Source of the DNA: Pseudogemmobacter faecipullorum
GTDB lineage: Bacteria; Pseudomonadota; Alphaproteobacteria; Rhodobacterales; Rhodobacteraceae
NCBI RefSeq assembly: GCF_020539525.1
Contig: NZ_JACDXX010000002.1
Span: 186,001-250,000, forward strand
Direction of reading: 5' to 3'
DNA: 64,000 nt
Position numbers and translations under genes: made by a program. Positions 36,005-48,745 of this stretch are shown here, piece after piece. The notes below the pieces were generated by a model. The model was not told the origin of the DNA and did no database searches. It saw nothing but the letters and a program-made list of their open reading frames with translations. Numbering within the stretch: the first letter of the stretch is position 1; each line of letters opens with the position of its first letter.

Positions 36005-36772
36005 TCAGAACCGGTCCTTGCGGGCGCGGATTTCGCTGAAAACCTGCACCTCACCGGCACCGGGCAGGCCCGCAGCGGCTTTCATCTGCGGCAGAGCTGC
36101 GCGCAGAAACGGATTGGTAGCCAGTTCTTCGGCAAGGGTTGAGGGCATGGGCAGGCGGCCTTCGCGGCGCATCCCGGCCAGAGCTTCAATACGGGAGATA
36201 AGGGCAGGATTATCCGGTTCAAGAGCGCGGGCAAAGCGCAGATTGCCATCAAGGTAATCATGGCCCGAGCAGATCAGGGTTTGCGGCGGCAGCCGCATCA
36301 GTTTTGACAGGCTGTGCCACATCTGCGCCGGGCTCCCCTCGAACAGCCGCCCGCATCCTGCCGCCATCAGGCTGTCGGCGGTGAAGGCAAGGCCTGAGAT
36401 GGGAAAGTAAAAGGCGATATGGCCGATTGTATGGCCATCGACGGCGATCACCTCGCCCTGTTCCGCGCCGATCTGAATCCGGTCGCCTTCGTGCAGCGCC
36501 CGGGCCAGCGGCGGCAGGCGGTGCTGATCCGCTGCCGCGCCCAGAACCTTTGCCCCGGTGGCCGCAACTAGTTCGGGGACCGCCTGAATATGGTCATCAT
36601 GATGATGCGTCAGCAGGATCTGAGACAGGCCCCAGCCGCGCGCCTCCAGGGTCGCGAGGACCGGCGCCGCTTCGGGCGCGTCGATAAGCGCGGTTTCACC
36701 CGAATCTGCATCATGCAGCAGAAAGGCGAAATTATCGGTGAGGCAGGGAATGGTTACCAGTTCGAGGGCCAT
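36005..36772 (-). CDS. gloB: Hydroxyacylglutathione hydrolase (glyoxalase II)
   Basis: GloB hydrolyses S-lactoylglutathione in methylglyoxal detoxification. The 255-residue product is a metallo-beta-lactamase-fold protein with the metal site THHHDDH (55-61), a second site in GHTIGHIAF and the C-terminal SGHDYLDGNLRFA segment that is specific to glyoxalase II. Length equals that of the family. AGGAAGGAA precedes the ATG at 36772. Divergent from a methyltransferase-like gene across 60 bases; the pair is, from memory, conserved in Rhodobacterales. The frame stays open far upstream, but that is antisense to the neighbouring gene. Confidence 0.96.
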   Translation of the reverse strand: MALELVTIPCLTDNFAFLLHDADSGETALIDAPEAAPVLATLEARGWGLSQILLTHHHDDHIQAVPELVAATGAKVLGAAADQHRLPPLARALHEGDRIQIGAEQGEVIAVDGHTIGHIAFYFPISGLAFTADSLMAAGCGRLFEGSPAQMWHSLSKLMRLPPQTLICSGHDYLDGNLRFARALEPDNPALISRIEALAGMRREGRLPMPSTLAEELATNPFLRAALPQMKAAAGLPGAGEVQVFSEIRARKDRF

Positions 36773-36832
36773 GGTCTTTCCTTCCTGCGCCGCTAAGATG
36801 ACACAGCATCTCCGAAGGAGGCCCGGGCTGCA

Positions 36833-37642
36833 ATGCACCTCGATGTGCAGGATCTGCGAGATTTCTATTATCGCACCCAGCTTGGCCGGGTGGCGCAGCG
36901 CGCCATCCGTGAGCAGCTGCTGCGGCTCTGGCAGCCGGGGCCGGCGCAGACCGTCGTCGGCTTTGGTTTTGCGGTGCCGCTGCTGCGTCCCTGGCTTTCC
37001 GGGGCGCGGCGGGTGATCGGACTGATGCCCGGGCCCCAGGGGGTGATGCCCTGGCCCGCCGGAGAGCCCAATGTCTCGGTTCTGTGCGAGGAGGCCAGCT
37101 GGCCGATGGCCACCGGCCATGCCGACCGGCTGGTGCTGATGCACGGGCTTGAGACCTCGGAACAGCCTGCCGCGGTGCTTGATGAGGCGCACCGGGTTCT
37201 GGGGCCAGGGGGGCGGGCGGTTTTTGTGGTGCCGAACCGGGCCGGGCTCTGGGCGCGGCGCGATGCGACGCCTTTCGGGACGGGCCGGTCCTGGTCCGGG
37301 GCCCAGCTTGAGGCGCAGCTGCGCCATCACGGCTTTACGCCCGAGCGCTCGGTTACGGTGCTGCATACCCCGCCGTCACAGGCGCCGTTCTGGCTGCGCA
37401 CCGCTGATCTGTGGGAGCGGGCCGGGCGCAGGCTGCCCTGGCTGGCGGGCGGGGTGCTGATGGTCGAGGCCTCAAAGCAGGTCTATGCCCCGACCAGGGG
37501 CGGGCTGAAAGCGGTGGTGGCCCGGCCTTTGCGCGCGCTGGAGGGGGTGCGGAGCGGCGGCGCGCCGGAACCGGCGCTGAAGTCCTTCCCGCCACGCCAT
37601 GCGCACGGCCAGGACGCCGCTCTGCGGCGCGCCGGAGCCTGA
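36833..37642 (+). CDS. Class I methyltransferase-like protein with degenerate SAM site
   Basis: A 269-residue protein with the outline of a Methyltransf_11 domain: a post-motif segment [21 protein letters not shown] (about 118-138) and a following [15 protein letters not shown] helix that are typical. However, SAM motif I, normally an E/DxGxGxG loop, reads [11 protein letters not shown], and the acidic residue normally at the end of strand 2 is missing from [10 protein letters not shown]. It may bind SAM differently or act as a non-catalytic relative. The C terminus (about 235-269) is basic and low-complexity. GGAGG lies 11 bases before the ATG at 36833. Divergent from gloB. Confidence 0.8.
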   Translation: MHLDVQDLRDFYYRTQLGRVAQRAIREQLLRLWQPGPAQTVVGFGFAVPLLRPWLSGARRVIGLMPGPQGVMPWPAGEPNVSVLCEEASWPMATGHADRLVLMHGLETSEQPAAVLDEAHRVLGPGGRAVFVVPNRAGLWARRDATPFGTGRSWSGAQLEAQLRHHGFTPERSVTVLHTPPSQAPFWLRTADLWERAGRRLPWLAGGVLMVEASKQVYAPTRGGLKAVVARPLRALEGVRSGGAPEPALKSFPPRHAHGQDAALRRAGA

Positions 37643-38005
37643 ACCCCGCGCGGTCAGGGGCGGGTGTCCTGTCCTGGCAGAATGCCGCTGGCGGCAGCGA
37701 ATCCTGGTTTCTCGCTCGATTCTGCGCTTTGGCCTTATCTGCCTGATAAACAGGCTTGCAGGCGCGGCAAAACAGCACAGGGCAGGGTGTCGCCGGGCCC
37801 GGGCGGGCCAGCGGGCCGCCGCAGGGGGCAGAGGGGGCCGAAACCATCACGAATCCGCGAATGGCCAGGTTGCGGGGTTGCCCGCCCTCTGCTAAGGGGA
37901 CCGCCAACAGCGGGATACAGAGGGGCCTCCTTTGTCCATGGCGCACGCGAGAGGGCGACGCCGGTGGATGATGAGGGTGAGGCCCGAAATATGGGAAGGA
38001 CGACC
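37643..38005. other. Gene-free leader and promoter region of the atp operon
   Basis: This 363-base stretch must include the atpH promoter. No protein-coding small gene with a sound start is seen; frames that run through it are upstream continuations of atpH in the absence of stops. I do not see a convincing -35/-10 pair or a stable terminator. The preceding methyltransferase gene could read through. Confidence 0.4.
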
Positions 38006-38565
38006 GTGGCGGAATCAGCTTCGATCTCTCAGGGCATTGCGGCGCGTTACGCTTCCGCGCTTTTCGATCTTGCAAAAGAAGGGGGAGCGCTGTCGGCCAT
38101 CGAAGCCGATGCTGCTCAGCTGAAAGATGCTCTCGCCGCCTCGCCCGAACTGAATGCGATGATTGCCTCGCCGGTGGTTGTCCGTGCAGACCAGGCCAAT
38201 GCCATCCAGGCACTGGCCTCGGCCATGAAACTCAGTGACCTGACTGCAAATACCCTGGCCCTGATGGCAGCCAAGCGCCGCCTGTTCGTCCTGCCGCAGC
38301 TTCTCGCAGCGCTGGCGGATCTGATCGCCGAAGAAAAAGGCGAAATCAGTGTCGAGGTGGTTGCGGCCAGCGCATTGAGCCCGGCTCAGGCCAAAGCCCT
38401 TTCCGACAAGCTGAAAGCTTCGGTCGGCAAAGAGGTCAAACTGAACACCACCGTTGATGAAAGCCTCATCGGCGGACTTATCGTCAAGCTGGGCTCGATC
38501 CAGATCGATACTTCGGTCAAATCGAAGCTCGCTTCCCTGCAGAATGCTATGAAAGAGGTTGGGTG

Positions 38566-38566
<1 letters not shown>
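38006..38566 (+). CDS. atpH: ATP synthase F1 subunit delta
   Basis: Delta joins the F1 head to the FO stalk (OSCP homologue). The 186-residue product starts, by my choice, at GTG 38006 because GGAAGGA lies six bases before it; an ATG at 37991 adds five residues. The family core is present: [18 protein letters not shown], the [11 protein letters not shown] segment and the C-terminal [15 protein letters not shown]. First gene of atpHAGDC; the FO genes are elsewhere, as in other Rhodobacterales. The stop overlaps the atpA ATG by one base (TGATG). Confidence 0.95.
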
Positions 38567-40104
<1,538 letters not shown>

Positions 40105-40125
40105 GAGCCCTGAAGGAGAAGGCAG

Positions 40126-42458
<2,333 letters not shown>

Positions 42459-42468
42459 GGGGGCTTAA

Positions 42469-42870
42469 ATGGCAGGCAATCTGCAATTTGACCTCGTGAG
42501 CCCCGAGCGGAAACTGGCATCGGTCGCTGCGACCGAGGTTCAGCTTCCGGCAAGCGCGGGTGACATGACGGCGATGGCGGGGCATACCCCCACCATCACC
42601 ACTTTGCGTCCGGGTCTGCTGCGTGCGACCACGGCGGAAGGTGTCAAAAGCTTCGTCGTGATCGGTGGCTTTGCTGATATTTCGGCGGCTTCGGTGACGG
42701 TGCTGGCCGAGCTTGCCATCCCGGCAGCAGAGGCTGACAGCGCTGTCTTTGACACCCTGATCGCCGAGGCCCGTGCCCGGGCGGAAGCGGCTTCGGGTGC
42801 GGATAAGGCCGAGGCTGAGAAAGCGCTTTCGGATGTGATCGCTTTGCGCGACCAGGTCCAGAAGCACTGA
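42469..42870 (+). CDS. atpC: ATP synthase F1 subunit epsilon
   Basis: Epsilon sits at the base of the gamma stalk and can inhibit ATPase activity. The 133-residue product has the N-terminal beta sandwich (LQFDLVSPERKL, GDMTAMAGHTPTITTLRPGLL, FVVIGGFADI) and a C-terminal helical hairpin that is Ala/Glu-rich (about 85-133). Ten bases separate it from atpD. Last gene of the operon, closed by a strong terminator. Confidence 0.97.
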   Translation: MAGNLQFDLVSPERKLASVAATEVQLPASAGDMTAMAGHTPTITTLRPGLLRATTAEGVKSFVVIGGFADISAASVTVLAELAIPAAEADSAVFDTLIAEARARAEAASGADKAEAEKALSDVIALRDQVQKH

Positions 42871-42894
42871 GGCCCAGCCCTCATAACGTATAAC

Positions 42895-42929
42895 AAAAGG
42901 CCCTGTGCAGATCCTGCATGGGGCCTTTT
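42895..42929 (+). terminator. Terminator of the atpHAGDC operon
   Basis: Stem AAAAGGCCC ... GGGCCTTTT with an inner TGCAG/CTGCA extension. It lies 25 bases after atpC. Confidence 0.85.
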
Positions 42930-43019
42930 GACATTCTGCGATCTGTGCAATTTTGTCTCAGGCCGCAGCGGGACAGCCCGGCTGAAGGCAGAAACCCTGT
43001 CAGGCGGATTTTCCTTCCT

Positions 43020-43367
43020 ATGCTTCAGCTCAATGCGCCGGTTGGCATTCTTCAGGGCAGTGAGATCCTGTTCGCGGATTTCGCCACGGGAGGCCCGATG
43101 TGGGTCGGTGAGGGCCCGCGTGAGGTGCGCAGCCGTGTGAGCTTCCCACAGCCCTTCCAGGCTCCGCCCGCGGTCATGGCGGGGCTGTCGATGTGGGATC
43201 TCGACCATCGCACCAATTCCCGCATTGACCTGAGCACCGCGGCGGTGACGGCCGAGGGCTTTGACCTTGTGTTCCGCACCTGGGGCGACAGCCGCATCGC
43301 CCGCATCCGCGCCAGCTGGACCGCAATCGGCCAGCTGCGCGATGCCGAGCAGTGGCAGGTGGATTAG
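43020..43367 (+). CDS. H-type lectin domain protein
   Basis: A 115-residue protein that matches the H-type lectin domain (PF09458): QGSEILFADFATGGPMWVGEGPREVRSRVSFPQPF, then GLSMWDLDHRTNSRIDL and the closing VFRTWGDSRIARIRASWTAIG. In invertebrates this fold binds galactose or GalNAc; in bacteria its ligand is unknown. No signal peptide is seen from the ATG at 43020, so it may be cytoplasmic, or exported by a route not visible here. It lies about 90 bases after the atp terminator and is closed by its own perfect hairpin, so it is probably a separate unit. Confidence 0.85.
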   Translation: MLQLNAPVGILQGSEILFADFATGGPMWVGEGPREVRSRVSFPQPFQAPPAVMAGLSMWDLDHRTNSRIDLSTAAVTAEGFDLVFRTWGDSRIARIRASWTAIGQLRDAEQWQVD

Positions 43368-43423
43368 GCGGTGCCTGGCCAGCGGGACTGAGCGCAGGCG
43401 CCAGGGGGAGGGCAGGGCAGATG

Positions 43424-43461
43424 AAAAAGGCGGCAGGATCCGGGGATCCTGCCGCCTTTTT
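43424..43461. terminator. Bidirectional terminator between the H-type lectin gene and prs
   Basis: An 18-base arm on each side is perfectly self-complementary (AAAAAGGCGGCAGGATCC and its complement, two bases apart). The A and T runs make it usable on both strands. Confidence 0.93.
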
Positions 43462-43487
43462 ATCATGCGCTTTGAGCGGGCCTGTGA

Positions 43488-44507
43488 TCAGGCGCGCGGG
43501 TAGAGGCTTTCGTAGATCGGCACCAGGGTCTCGGTTTCGAACAGCGACGAGACCGACATGCCGCCCCAGATATTGAGCACAGCCTGGGCGAACATCGGTG
43601 CGGTCGGGACGACGCGGATCTTCGGGCAGCTGGTCACGGCCTCGGTCGGGGCGATGGAATCGGTGATCACCAGCGATTTCATCACCGAATTGGTCACCCG
43701 CTCGACCGCCGGACCCGAGAGCACGCCATGGGTGATATAGGCATGGACCTCGGTCGCACCGGCCTCAAGGATGGTTTCAGCGGCTTTGCAGAGCGTGCCT
43801 GCCGTGTCGCAGATGTCATCGACGATGATACATTTTTTGCCTTCGACATTGCCGATCACCGTCATGCCGGCAATTTCACCTGCCTTTTCGCGACGCTTGT
43901 CGACGATGGCGAGGGGGGCATTGATGCGTTTGGCAATTTCGCGGGCGCGGGCCACACCGCCGACGTCGGGCGAGATGATCATCACATCGTCGAGCTGGCC
44001 GCGGAAGTGATGCTCGATGTCGAGCGAGAAGATCGGCGAGGCATAGAGGTTATCGACCGGGATGTCGAAGAAGCCCTGGATCTGGGCCGCATGCAGATCG
44101 AGGGTCAGAACCCGGTCAACTCCGGCGGTCTGGATCAGGTTCGCCACCAGCTTGGCCGAGATCGGCGTGCGGGCCTTGGTGCGGCGGTCCTGGCGGGCAT
44201 AGCCGAAATAGGGGATCACGGCGGTGATGCGGGCGGCCGAGGAGCGGCGCAGCGCGTCAACCATGATGAGCAGTTCCATCAGATTGTCATTCGACGGGTT
44301 CGAGGTCGGCTGGATAATATACATATCCTCGCCGCGCACATTCTCGAAGACCTCGACGAAGACCTCCTGATCGTTGAACCGCTCGATGCGCGCATCCACG
44401 AGGTTGATCGACATGCCGCGATGCATAGACATGCGGCGGGCGATGGATTTGGCAAGCGGCAGATTAGCGTTGCCGGAAATCAGCTTCGGCTCGGTGATAG
44501 CGGCCAT
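43488..44507 (-). CDS. prs: Ribose-phosphate pyrophosphokinase
   Basis: Prs makes PRPP from ribose-5-phosphate and ATP, for purine, pyrimidine, histidine and tryptophan synthesis. The 339-residue product has the family sequence throughout: [31 protein letters not shown], the [15 protein letters not shown] flexible loop, [18 protein letters not shown] and the PRPP loop [10 protein letters not shown]. It is about 25 residues longer than E. coli Prs (315), mostly at an internal position and both ends, as in other alphaproteobacteria. GGAG lies before the ATG. Divergent from the alpha/beta hydrolase. Confidence 0.97.
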   Translation of the reverse strand: MAAITEPKLISGNANLPLAKSIARRMSMHRGMSINLVDARIERFNDQEVFVEVFENVRGEDMYIIQPTSNPSNDNLMELLIMVDALRRSSAARITAVIPYFGYARQDRRTKARTPISAKLVANLIQTAGVDRVLTLDLHAAQIQGFFDIPVDNLYASPIFSLDIEHHFRGQLDDVMIISPDVGGVARAREIAKRINAPLAIVDKRREKAGEIAGMTVIGNVEGKKCIIVDDICDTAGTLCKAAETILEAGATEVHAYITHGVLSGPAVERVTNSVMKSLVITDSIAPTEAVTSCPKIRVVPTAPMFAQAVLNIWGGMSVSSLFETETLVPIYESLYPRA

Positions 44508-44772
44508 GGCAGGGGCTCCGTATGGGCAGCGGAATCAGGGGATGGCGCCCCTTAGCACCGCTGGCCGCCCGGGCAAAGGCCCTGCCGGTCCGTGGCGGTG
44601 CAGAGAAGCGGTTAATTTATGGAAAACTGGCAGCCATGCGCCAGGCGGGACACAAAGGTGCAGACTGGATGCGACTTTGTGCAGATCCCCGCCAGGGCCT
44701 GCCGGTCTTGCAGCCCGGAGGGTGCAGGGCTACCAGATCACCAGTCCCGGCCTGCCGGGCCCAGGTGAAGGG

Positions 44773-45612
44773 ATGCGGCTGATGGCGCAGGAAGAGATTG
44801 CCGGACATAGGGTCGCGGTGCGGCACTATGGAGCGGAGGGCGCGGCTTCAGGCCCCCGGCTGCTGGCTCTTCATTGTGCGCTGGGTCACAGCGGCGCCTG
44901 GTCGCCGCTCGCCACCGAGCTGCCCGGCTGGCAGATCACCGCCCCTGATCTGCCAGGCCATGGTGGCAGCGCTGATCCCGGGCCGGGAAATTACCACGAA
45001 CTCTGCACGGCGATTGCCCGCAGCCTGGCTGAGCGGCTGGCGGGCGAGGGGCCGCTGCATCTGCTCGGGCACAGCCTTGGCGGCACCATCGCCCTGCGTC
45101 TCGCGCTGGAGGCGCCGGAACTGTTCCGGAGTGTCACCCTCGCCGAGCCGGTGCTGTTCAAAGCTGCCGAGGGCGGGGCGGGTCACGCCGAGAATGACCG
45201 GCAGCAGGCAAGCGTGGCGGCGCTGATCGCGGAGCAGCCTGAGACCGCGGCGGCACTGTTCCATGGGGTCTGGGGCGCGGGCCTGCCCTATGCGGCGCTG
45301 CCCGAGCGCAGCCGTAAGACCATGGCCGCGCAGATGTATCTGATCACCGCTCCGGCGGATGTGCTGGTCCATGATGCGCCGGGGCTGCTGGCCCCGGGGC
45401 GCCTTGAGGGGCTAAAGATGCCTGTCCTGCTGGCCGAGGGGGACCGTTCCCCGCCGGTTGTCGCCGAAATTCTCGACCGGCTCGCAGCGCGGCTTGCCCG
45501 GGCCGGGCGGCTGAGCGTGCCGGGGGCGGGGCATATGGTGCCGATCACCCATCCGGCCCCGCTGGCAGCGGCGATGCGCCAGCTTGTCGCCGCCTCCCGC
45601 TCAGAAGGCTGA
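44773..45612 (+). CDS. Alpha/beta hydrolase
   Basis: A 279-residue alpha/beta-hydrolase-fold enzyme with the oxyanion segment ALHCALGHSGAW (about 32-43), nucleophile elbow GHSLGG (Ser101), an acidic residue in LLAEGD and the catalytic histidine in GAGHMVP (near 256). Substrate is unknown; such enzymes include esterases and C-C hydrolases. I take ATG 44773 (AGGTG five bases upstream); ATG 44782 is equally possible. Its last 12 bases overlap the 3' end of the convergent ltaE gene. Confidence 0.88.
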   Translation: MRLMAQEEIAGHRVAVRHYGAEGAASGPRLLALHCALGHSGAWSPLATELPGWQITAPDLPGHGGSADPGPGNYHELCTAIARSLAERLAGEGPLHLLGHSLGGTIALRLALEAPELFRSVTLAEPVLFKAAEGGAGHAENDRQQASVAALIAEQPETAAALFHGVWGAGLPYAALPERSRKTMAAQMYLITAPADVLVHDAPGLLAPGRLEGLKMPVLLAEGDRSPPVVAEILDRLAARLARAGRLSVPGAGHMVPITHPAPLAAAMRQLVAASRSEG

Positions 45613-46632
45613 GAGGAAGGCCTCAATCTCGGCATCGCTGGTCGCCCAGGAGGTGACCAGCCGGGCACCCTCGCTCTCGGGGCTGTCCGCATCGTAATAG
45701 ACCGCACCCTCCGCCAGCAGCCGCGCATGGGTGCCGCGCGGCCATGTCGGGAACATCAGATTGGCCTCGACCGGATGGCGCTGGCTGACGCCGGGCTTTC
45801 TGGCCAGGCCCGCCGCCAGCTTTGCCGCCGCTCGATTGGCATGGGTGGCGAGGTCGAGCCAGAGGCCATCGGTCAGCGCCGCCTCAAACTGCGCCGAGAG
45901 ATAGCGGTGTTTCGAGAAGAGATGCCCGCCCCGTTTGCGGCGCAGCTCAAATTCCGGACCACGCTGCGGCGCTTTGGCCGGATCAAAAATCACCACTGCC
46001 TCGACCCCCATCAGCCCGTTCTTGGTGCCGCCGAAGGACAGCACATCCACCCCGGCGCGCCAGGTCAGATCGGCAGGCGAGGCCCCGCTTGCCACCACCG
46101 CATTGGCAAAGCGCGCGCCGTCGAGATGGACCGGCAGGTCAAACTCGCGCGCCACAGCGCAGAGCGCAGCGGTCTCGGCAGCGGTGTAAACCGTGCCGGG
46201 CTCGGTCACATTGGTCAGCGAGACCGCGCCGCGCTGGGTGTTATGCAGGCTCTGGCCACGCTCCGCGATCCGGGCCCGCAAAGCCGCGGGCGTCATTTTG
46301 CCATGCGTTCCGGCAACCAGCGTCAGCTTGCCGCCCTGCATGTAGAATTCAGGGGCGCTGCATTCGTCTTCCTCGATATGCGCGGTTTCATGGCAGAAGA
46401 CCGCCGCCCAGGGTGGGCAGAGCGTGGCCAGCGACAAGGCATTGGCCGCGGTGCCTGTGGCCACCAGATGCACCAGCGCCTCGGGCGCCTCAAAGATCGT
46501 GCGGATCTGGGTCGTGACCCGGGCCATGGCCTCATCGGCGCCATAGCCCCGGGCATAGCCCTCATTGGCGCGGGCCAGGGCGCTCATGATCTGTGGCGCG
46601 ACACCGGCGGAATTGTCAGAGGCAAAATACAT
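45601..46632 (-). CDS. ltaE: Low-specificity L-threonine aldolase
   Basis: A PLP enzyme that splits L-threonine or allo-threonine to glycine and acetaldehyde. The 343-residue product has the HETAHIEEDE segment near residue 81, HLDGARFANA (169-178) and the PLP-binding lysine in SFGGTKNG (Lys204). Some relatives are named beta-eliminating lyase family. ATG 46632 overlaps the stop of the upstream YcgN gene by one base (TGATG). The 3' end overlaps the convergent hydrolase gene by 12 bases. Confidence 0.93.
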   Translation of the reverse strand: MYFASDNSAGVAPQIMSALARANEGYARGYGADEAMARVTTQIRTIFEAPEALVHLVATGTAANALSLATLCPPWAAVFCHETAHIEEDECSAPEFYMQGGKLTLVAGTHGKMTPAALRARIAERGQSLHNTQRGAVSLTNVTEPGTVYTAAETAALCAVAREFDLPVHLDGARFANAVVASGASPADLTWRAGVDVLSFGGTKNGLMGVEAVVIFDPAKAPQRGPEFELRRKRGGHLFSKHRYLSAQFEAALTDGLWLDLATHANRAAAKLAAGLARKPGVSQRHPVEANLMFPTWPRGTHARLLAEGAVYYDADSPESEGARLVTSWATSDAEIEAFLSAF

Positions 46633-47096
46633 CACAGTTCCTCATCAAACACATAATCTTCCCAGTCTTCCTCGGGCACTGTCAGCTCTGAGACGGTCTT
46701 GCCACGGATCGAGGGGCCCATCGTATGCGTGCTTTCGGGATCTCCGGTGAGCAGCGGATGCCAGTCCGGCAGCGGCTCTTTATAGTAAAGCAGCTTATAG
46801 GCGCAGGTGGCGGGCATCCAATAGGCGGATTTCGCAATGGTCTTCGGAGTAAGGAAGACGCATTCCGGCACATGTTTCTTACGGTTCGCATAATCCGAAC
46901 AGCGGCAGGTCTCGCCATCGAAGAGCCGGCAGGAGACTGCGGTGAACAAAAGCTCACCCGTATCCTCAAACTCCAGCTTGTTCAGACAGCATTTGCCACA
47001 GCCATCACAAAGCGCCTCCCATTCAGCGGGGGTCATTTTGTTCAGGGGCACGGTTTCCCAGAAGCGGGGGCGCAGATCAGATTTGGGCTCAGACAT
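46632..47096 (-). CDS. YcgN-family cysteine-cluster protein (UPF0260)
   Basis: A 154-residue protein with the family cysteine cluster: CDGCGKCCLNKLE (about 30-42), CRLFD, CRCSDY and PEC, eight or more cysteines probably binding a metal or iron-sulfur cluster. It matches UPF0260 (YcgN), whose function is unknown. The C terminus is acidic. It is followed, with TGATG overlap, by ltaE on the same strand, and preceded by ribF. Confidence 0.92.
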   Translation of the reverse strand: MSEPKSDLRPRFWETVPLNKMTPAEWEALCDGCGKCCLNKLEFEDTGELLFTAVSCRLFDGETCRCSDYANRKKHVPECVFLTPKTIAKSAYWMPATCAYKLLYYKEPLPDWHPLLTGDPESTHTMGPSIRGKTVSELTVPEEDWEDYVFDEEL

Positions 47097-47142
47097 GGGC
47101 CAGATCTGCGCTTTCCGGGCGCGAAAGAAAAGGGGGCGCAGC

Positions 47143-48066
47143 TCAGCCGGCGCTGAGTATTTCGCGCGCCTGCAGGCAATCAGCGTTCATCTGCTCAATC
47201 AGCGCCGGCAAACCGCTGAACTTCAGCTCGGGGCGCAGATATTCGACCATAGCAACCGAGAGCTGGCGGCCATAGAGATCGCCCTTGAAATCGAGCAGAT
47301 GGGTCTCAAGGTTCGGCGTCAGGCCATTGAACATCGGCCTGACGCCGAGGCTGGCCGCGCCAAGATAGCTGCCCGCCTGCGGCCCGTTCAGCACATCAAC
47401 CCGCACCGCATAGACGCCGAAAGCCGGCAGATGCAGCCCGGCCAGATCCATATTGGCGGTGGGGAAGCCCAGTTCACGGCCACGCTTCTCGCCATGGATC
47501 ACCGCACCTTCGATGCGGTGCAGATGGCCCAGCATGGCAGCGGCATCGCGCGGGCGGCCTTCGCTCAGCGCGGTGCGGATCGCGGTCGAGGAGATCGAGG
47601 TTCCGGCGGTCTTCACCAGCGGCGCGACCGTGGTGCTGAAGCCATATTGCGCCCCGAGCCGGACCAGATCGGCGGCGCTGCCGGCGCGGCCCTTGCCGAA
47701 GCAGAAATCCTCGCCAATCACCACATGGCGGATGCCGAGGCCCCTGGCCAGAACATCGCGGACGAATTCCTCGGGAGAGAGGGCGGCAAGCCCGGCATTG
47801 AACGGCAGCTGGAACAGGTGCTCAACGCCAAGTTTCGCCAGGCGGCTGGCGCGGGCTTCGGCATTCATCAGCCGGAAGGGGGCGGCGTCAGGCTGGAAAA
47901 ACTCACGCGGATGCGGCTCGAAGGTAATGACCCCGAGCGGCCCCTGGCCCCTTGCGAGATCGATCACCGCCTGATGGCCGAGATGCACGCCGTCAAAATT
48001 ACCAAGCGCACAGGACGCTCCACGGGCGGCGGCATCAAGCCATTGCCAGTCCTGATGAATCTGCAT
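47143..48066 (-). CDS. ribF: Bifunctional riboflavin kinase / FAD synthetase
   Basis: RibF phosphorylates riboflavin to FMN and adenylates FMN to FAD. The 307-residue product has an N-terminal nucleotidyltransferase domain (CALGNFDGVHLGHQAVI, about 17-33; VIGEDFCFGKGRAG) and a C-terminal riboflavin kinase domain (GRELGFPTANMDL, YAVRV, NLETHLLDFKGDLYGR). Length agrees with E. coli (313). It starts 55 bases after the MaoC gene stop on the minus strand. Confidence 0.96.
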   Translation of the reverse strand: MQIHQDWQWLDAAARGASCALGNFDGVHLGHQAVIDLARGQGPLGVITFEPHPREFFQPDAAPFRLMNAEARASRLAKLGVEHLFQLPFNAGLAALSPEEFVRDVLARGLGIRHVVIGEDFCFGKGRAGSAADLVRLGAQYGFSTTVAPLVKTAGTSISSTAIRTALSEGRPRDAAAMLGHLHRIEGAVIHGEKRGRELGFPTANMDLAGLHLPAFGVYAVRVDVLNGPQAGSYLGAASLGVRPMFNGLTPNLETHLLDFKGDLYGRQLSVAMVEYLRPELKFSGLPALIEQMNADCLQAREILSAG

Positions 48067-48121
48067 CGTCGCGCCGGTCCTTGTCCCGGGGCCGGCCAGA
48101 GGTAACCGCCGCCGGACCCTG

Positions 48122-48577
48122 TCAGTCGAATTTGCGGCTTGGCGCCAGAACGACGGCCTCGCCTTTCAGGACCGTTGTTTTACCTACCGAGGCGAGGGTT
48201 TCAAGGGTCACCCGGCGTTTTGCGTGGTCAATCGCCAGAACCGTGACTTCAGCTGTCACCCGGTCGCCGGGGCGCACGGGGGCCATGAATTTAAGCGTCT
48301 GGCCCAGATAGACCGTGCCATGGCCCGGCAGCTGCTCACCGATCACTGCCGAAATCAGTCCGGCGGTCAGCATACCATGCGCGATCCGCCCCTGAAAAAT
48401 CGTGTCCTGCGCATAGGATTCGTCAATATGCACCGGGTTCCGGTCGGTCGAGACCTCAGCGAAAAGTTCGATATCGCGGTCGGTGACCACTTTGGTCAGC
48501 GAGCGGGTCATGCCGATCTCGAGATCTTCAATGCAGATCGTGCCACGCGGCTGATTGTGACCGGAATCGAACATCAT
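48122..48577 (-). CDS. MaoC-family (R)-hydratase
   Basis: A 151-residue hot-dog-fold protein with the hydratase-2 active site: FAEVSTDRNPVHIDESYA, with Asp45 and His50 in the right spacing, and QGRIAHGMLTAGLIS. Single-domain enzymes of this kind (PhaJ, MaoC) hydrate trans-2-enoyl-CoA to (R)-3-hydroxyacyl-CoA and can feed polyhydroxyalkanoate synthesis. phaA and phaB lie 40 kb away in this window, so a link is possible but not shown. Start 48577 has GGGAAAG upstream; a second ATG follows directly. Confidence 0.92.
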   Translation of the reverse strand: MMFDSGHNQPRGTICIEDLEIGMTRSLTKVVTDRDIELFAEVSTDRNPVHIDESYAQDTIFQGRIAHGMLTAGLISAVIGEQLPGHGTVYLGQTLKFMAPVRPGDRVTAEVTVLAIDHAKRRVTLETLASVGKTTVLKGEAVVLAPSRKFD

Positions 48578-48702
48578 GGCTTTCCCTGTCCTCAGGCGAA
48601 TCCCTTTCGCCATTCAGGAAATTAACAGATGCCGCATTGCAGCGCAATCGATGCCGCAACAAATATGCATAAAGCGTGCATTAATCGGAATATTGTTACC
48701 AC

Positions 48703-48738
48703 CCGATCTCCTGCCCGCAGCCTGGGGCAGGAGATCGG
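48703..48738 (-). terminator. Terminator-like hairpin of the HAD gene
   Basis: A 14-bp perfect stem (CCGATCTCCTGCCC / GGGCAGGAGATCGG, loop of about eight bases) lies eight bases after the HAD gene stop. It lacks a long T run on the minus strand. Confidence 0.65.
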
Positions 48739-48745
48739 TCCGGCC

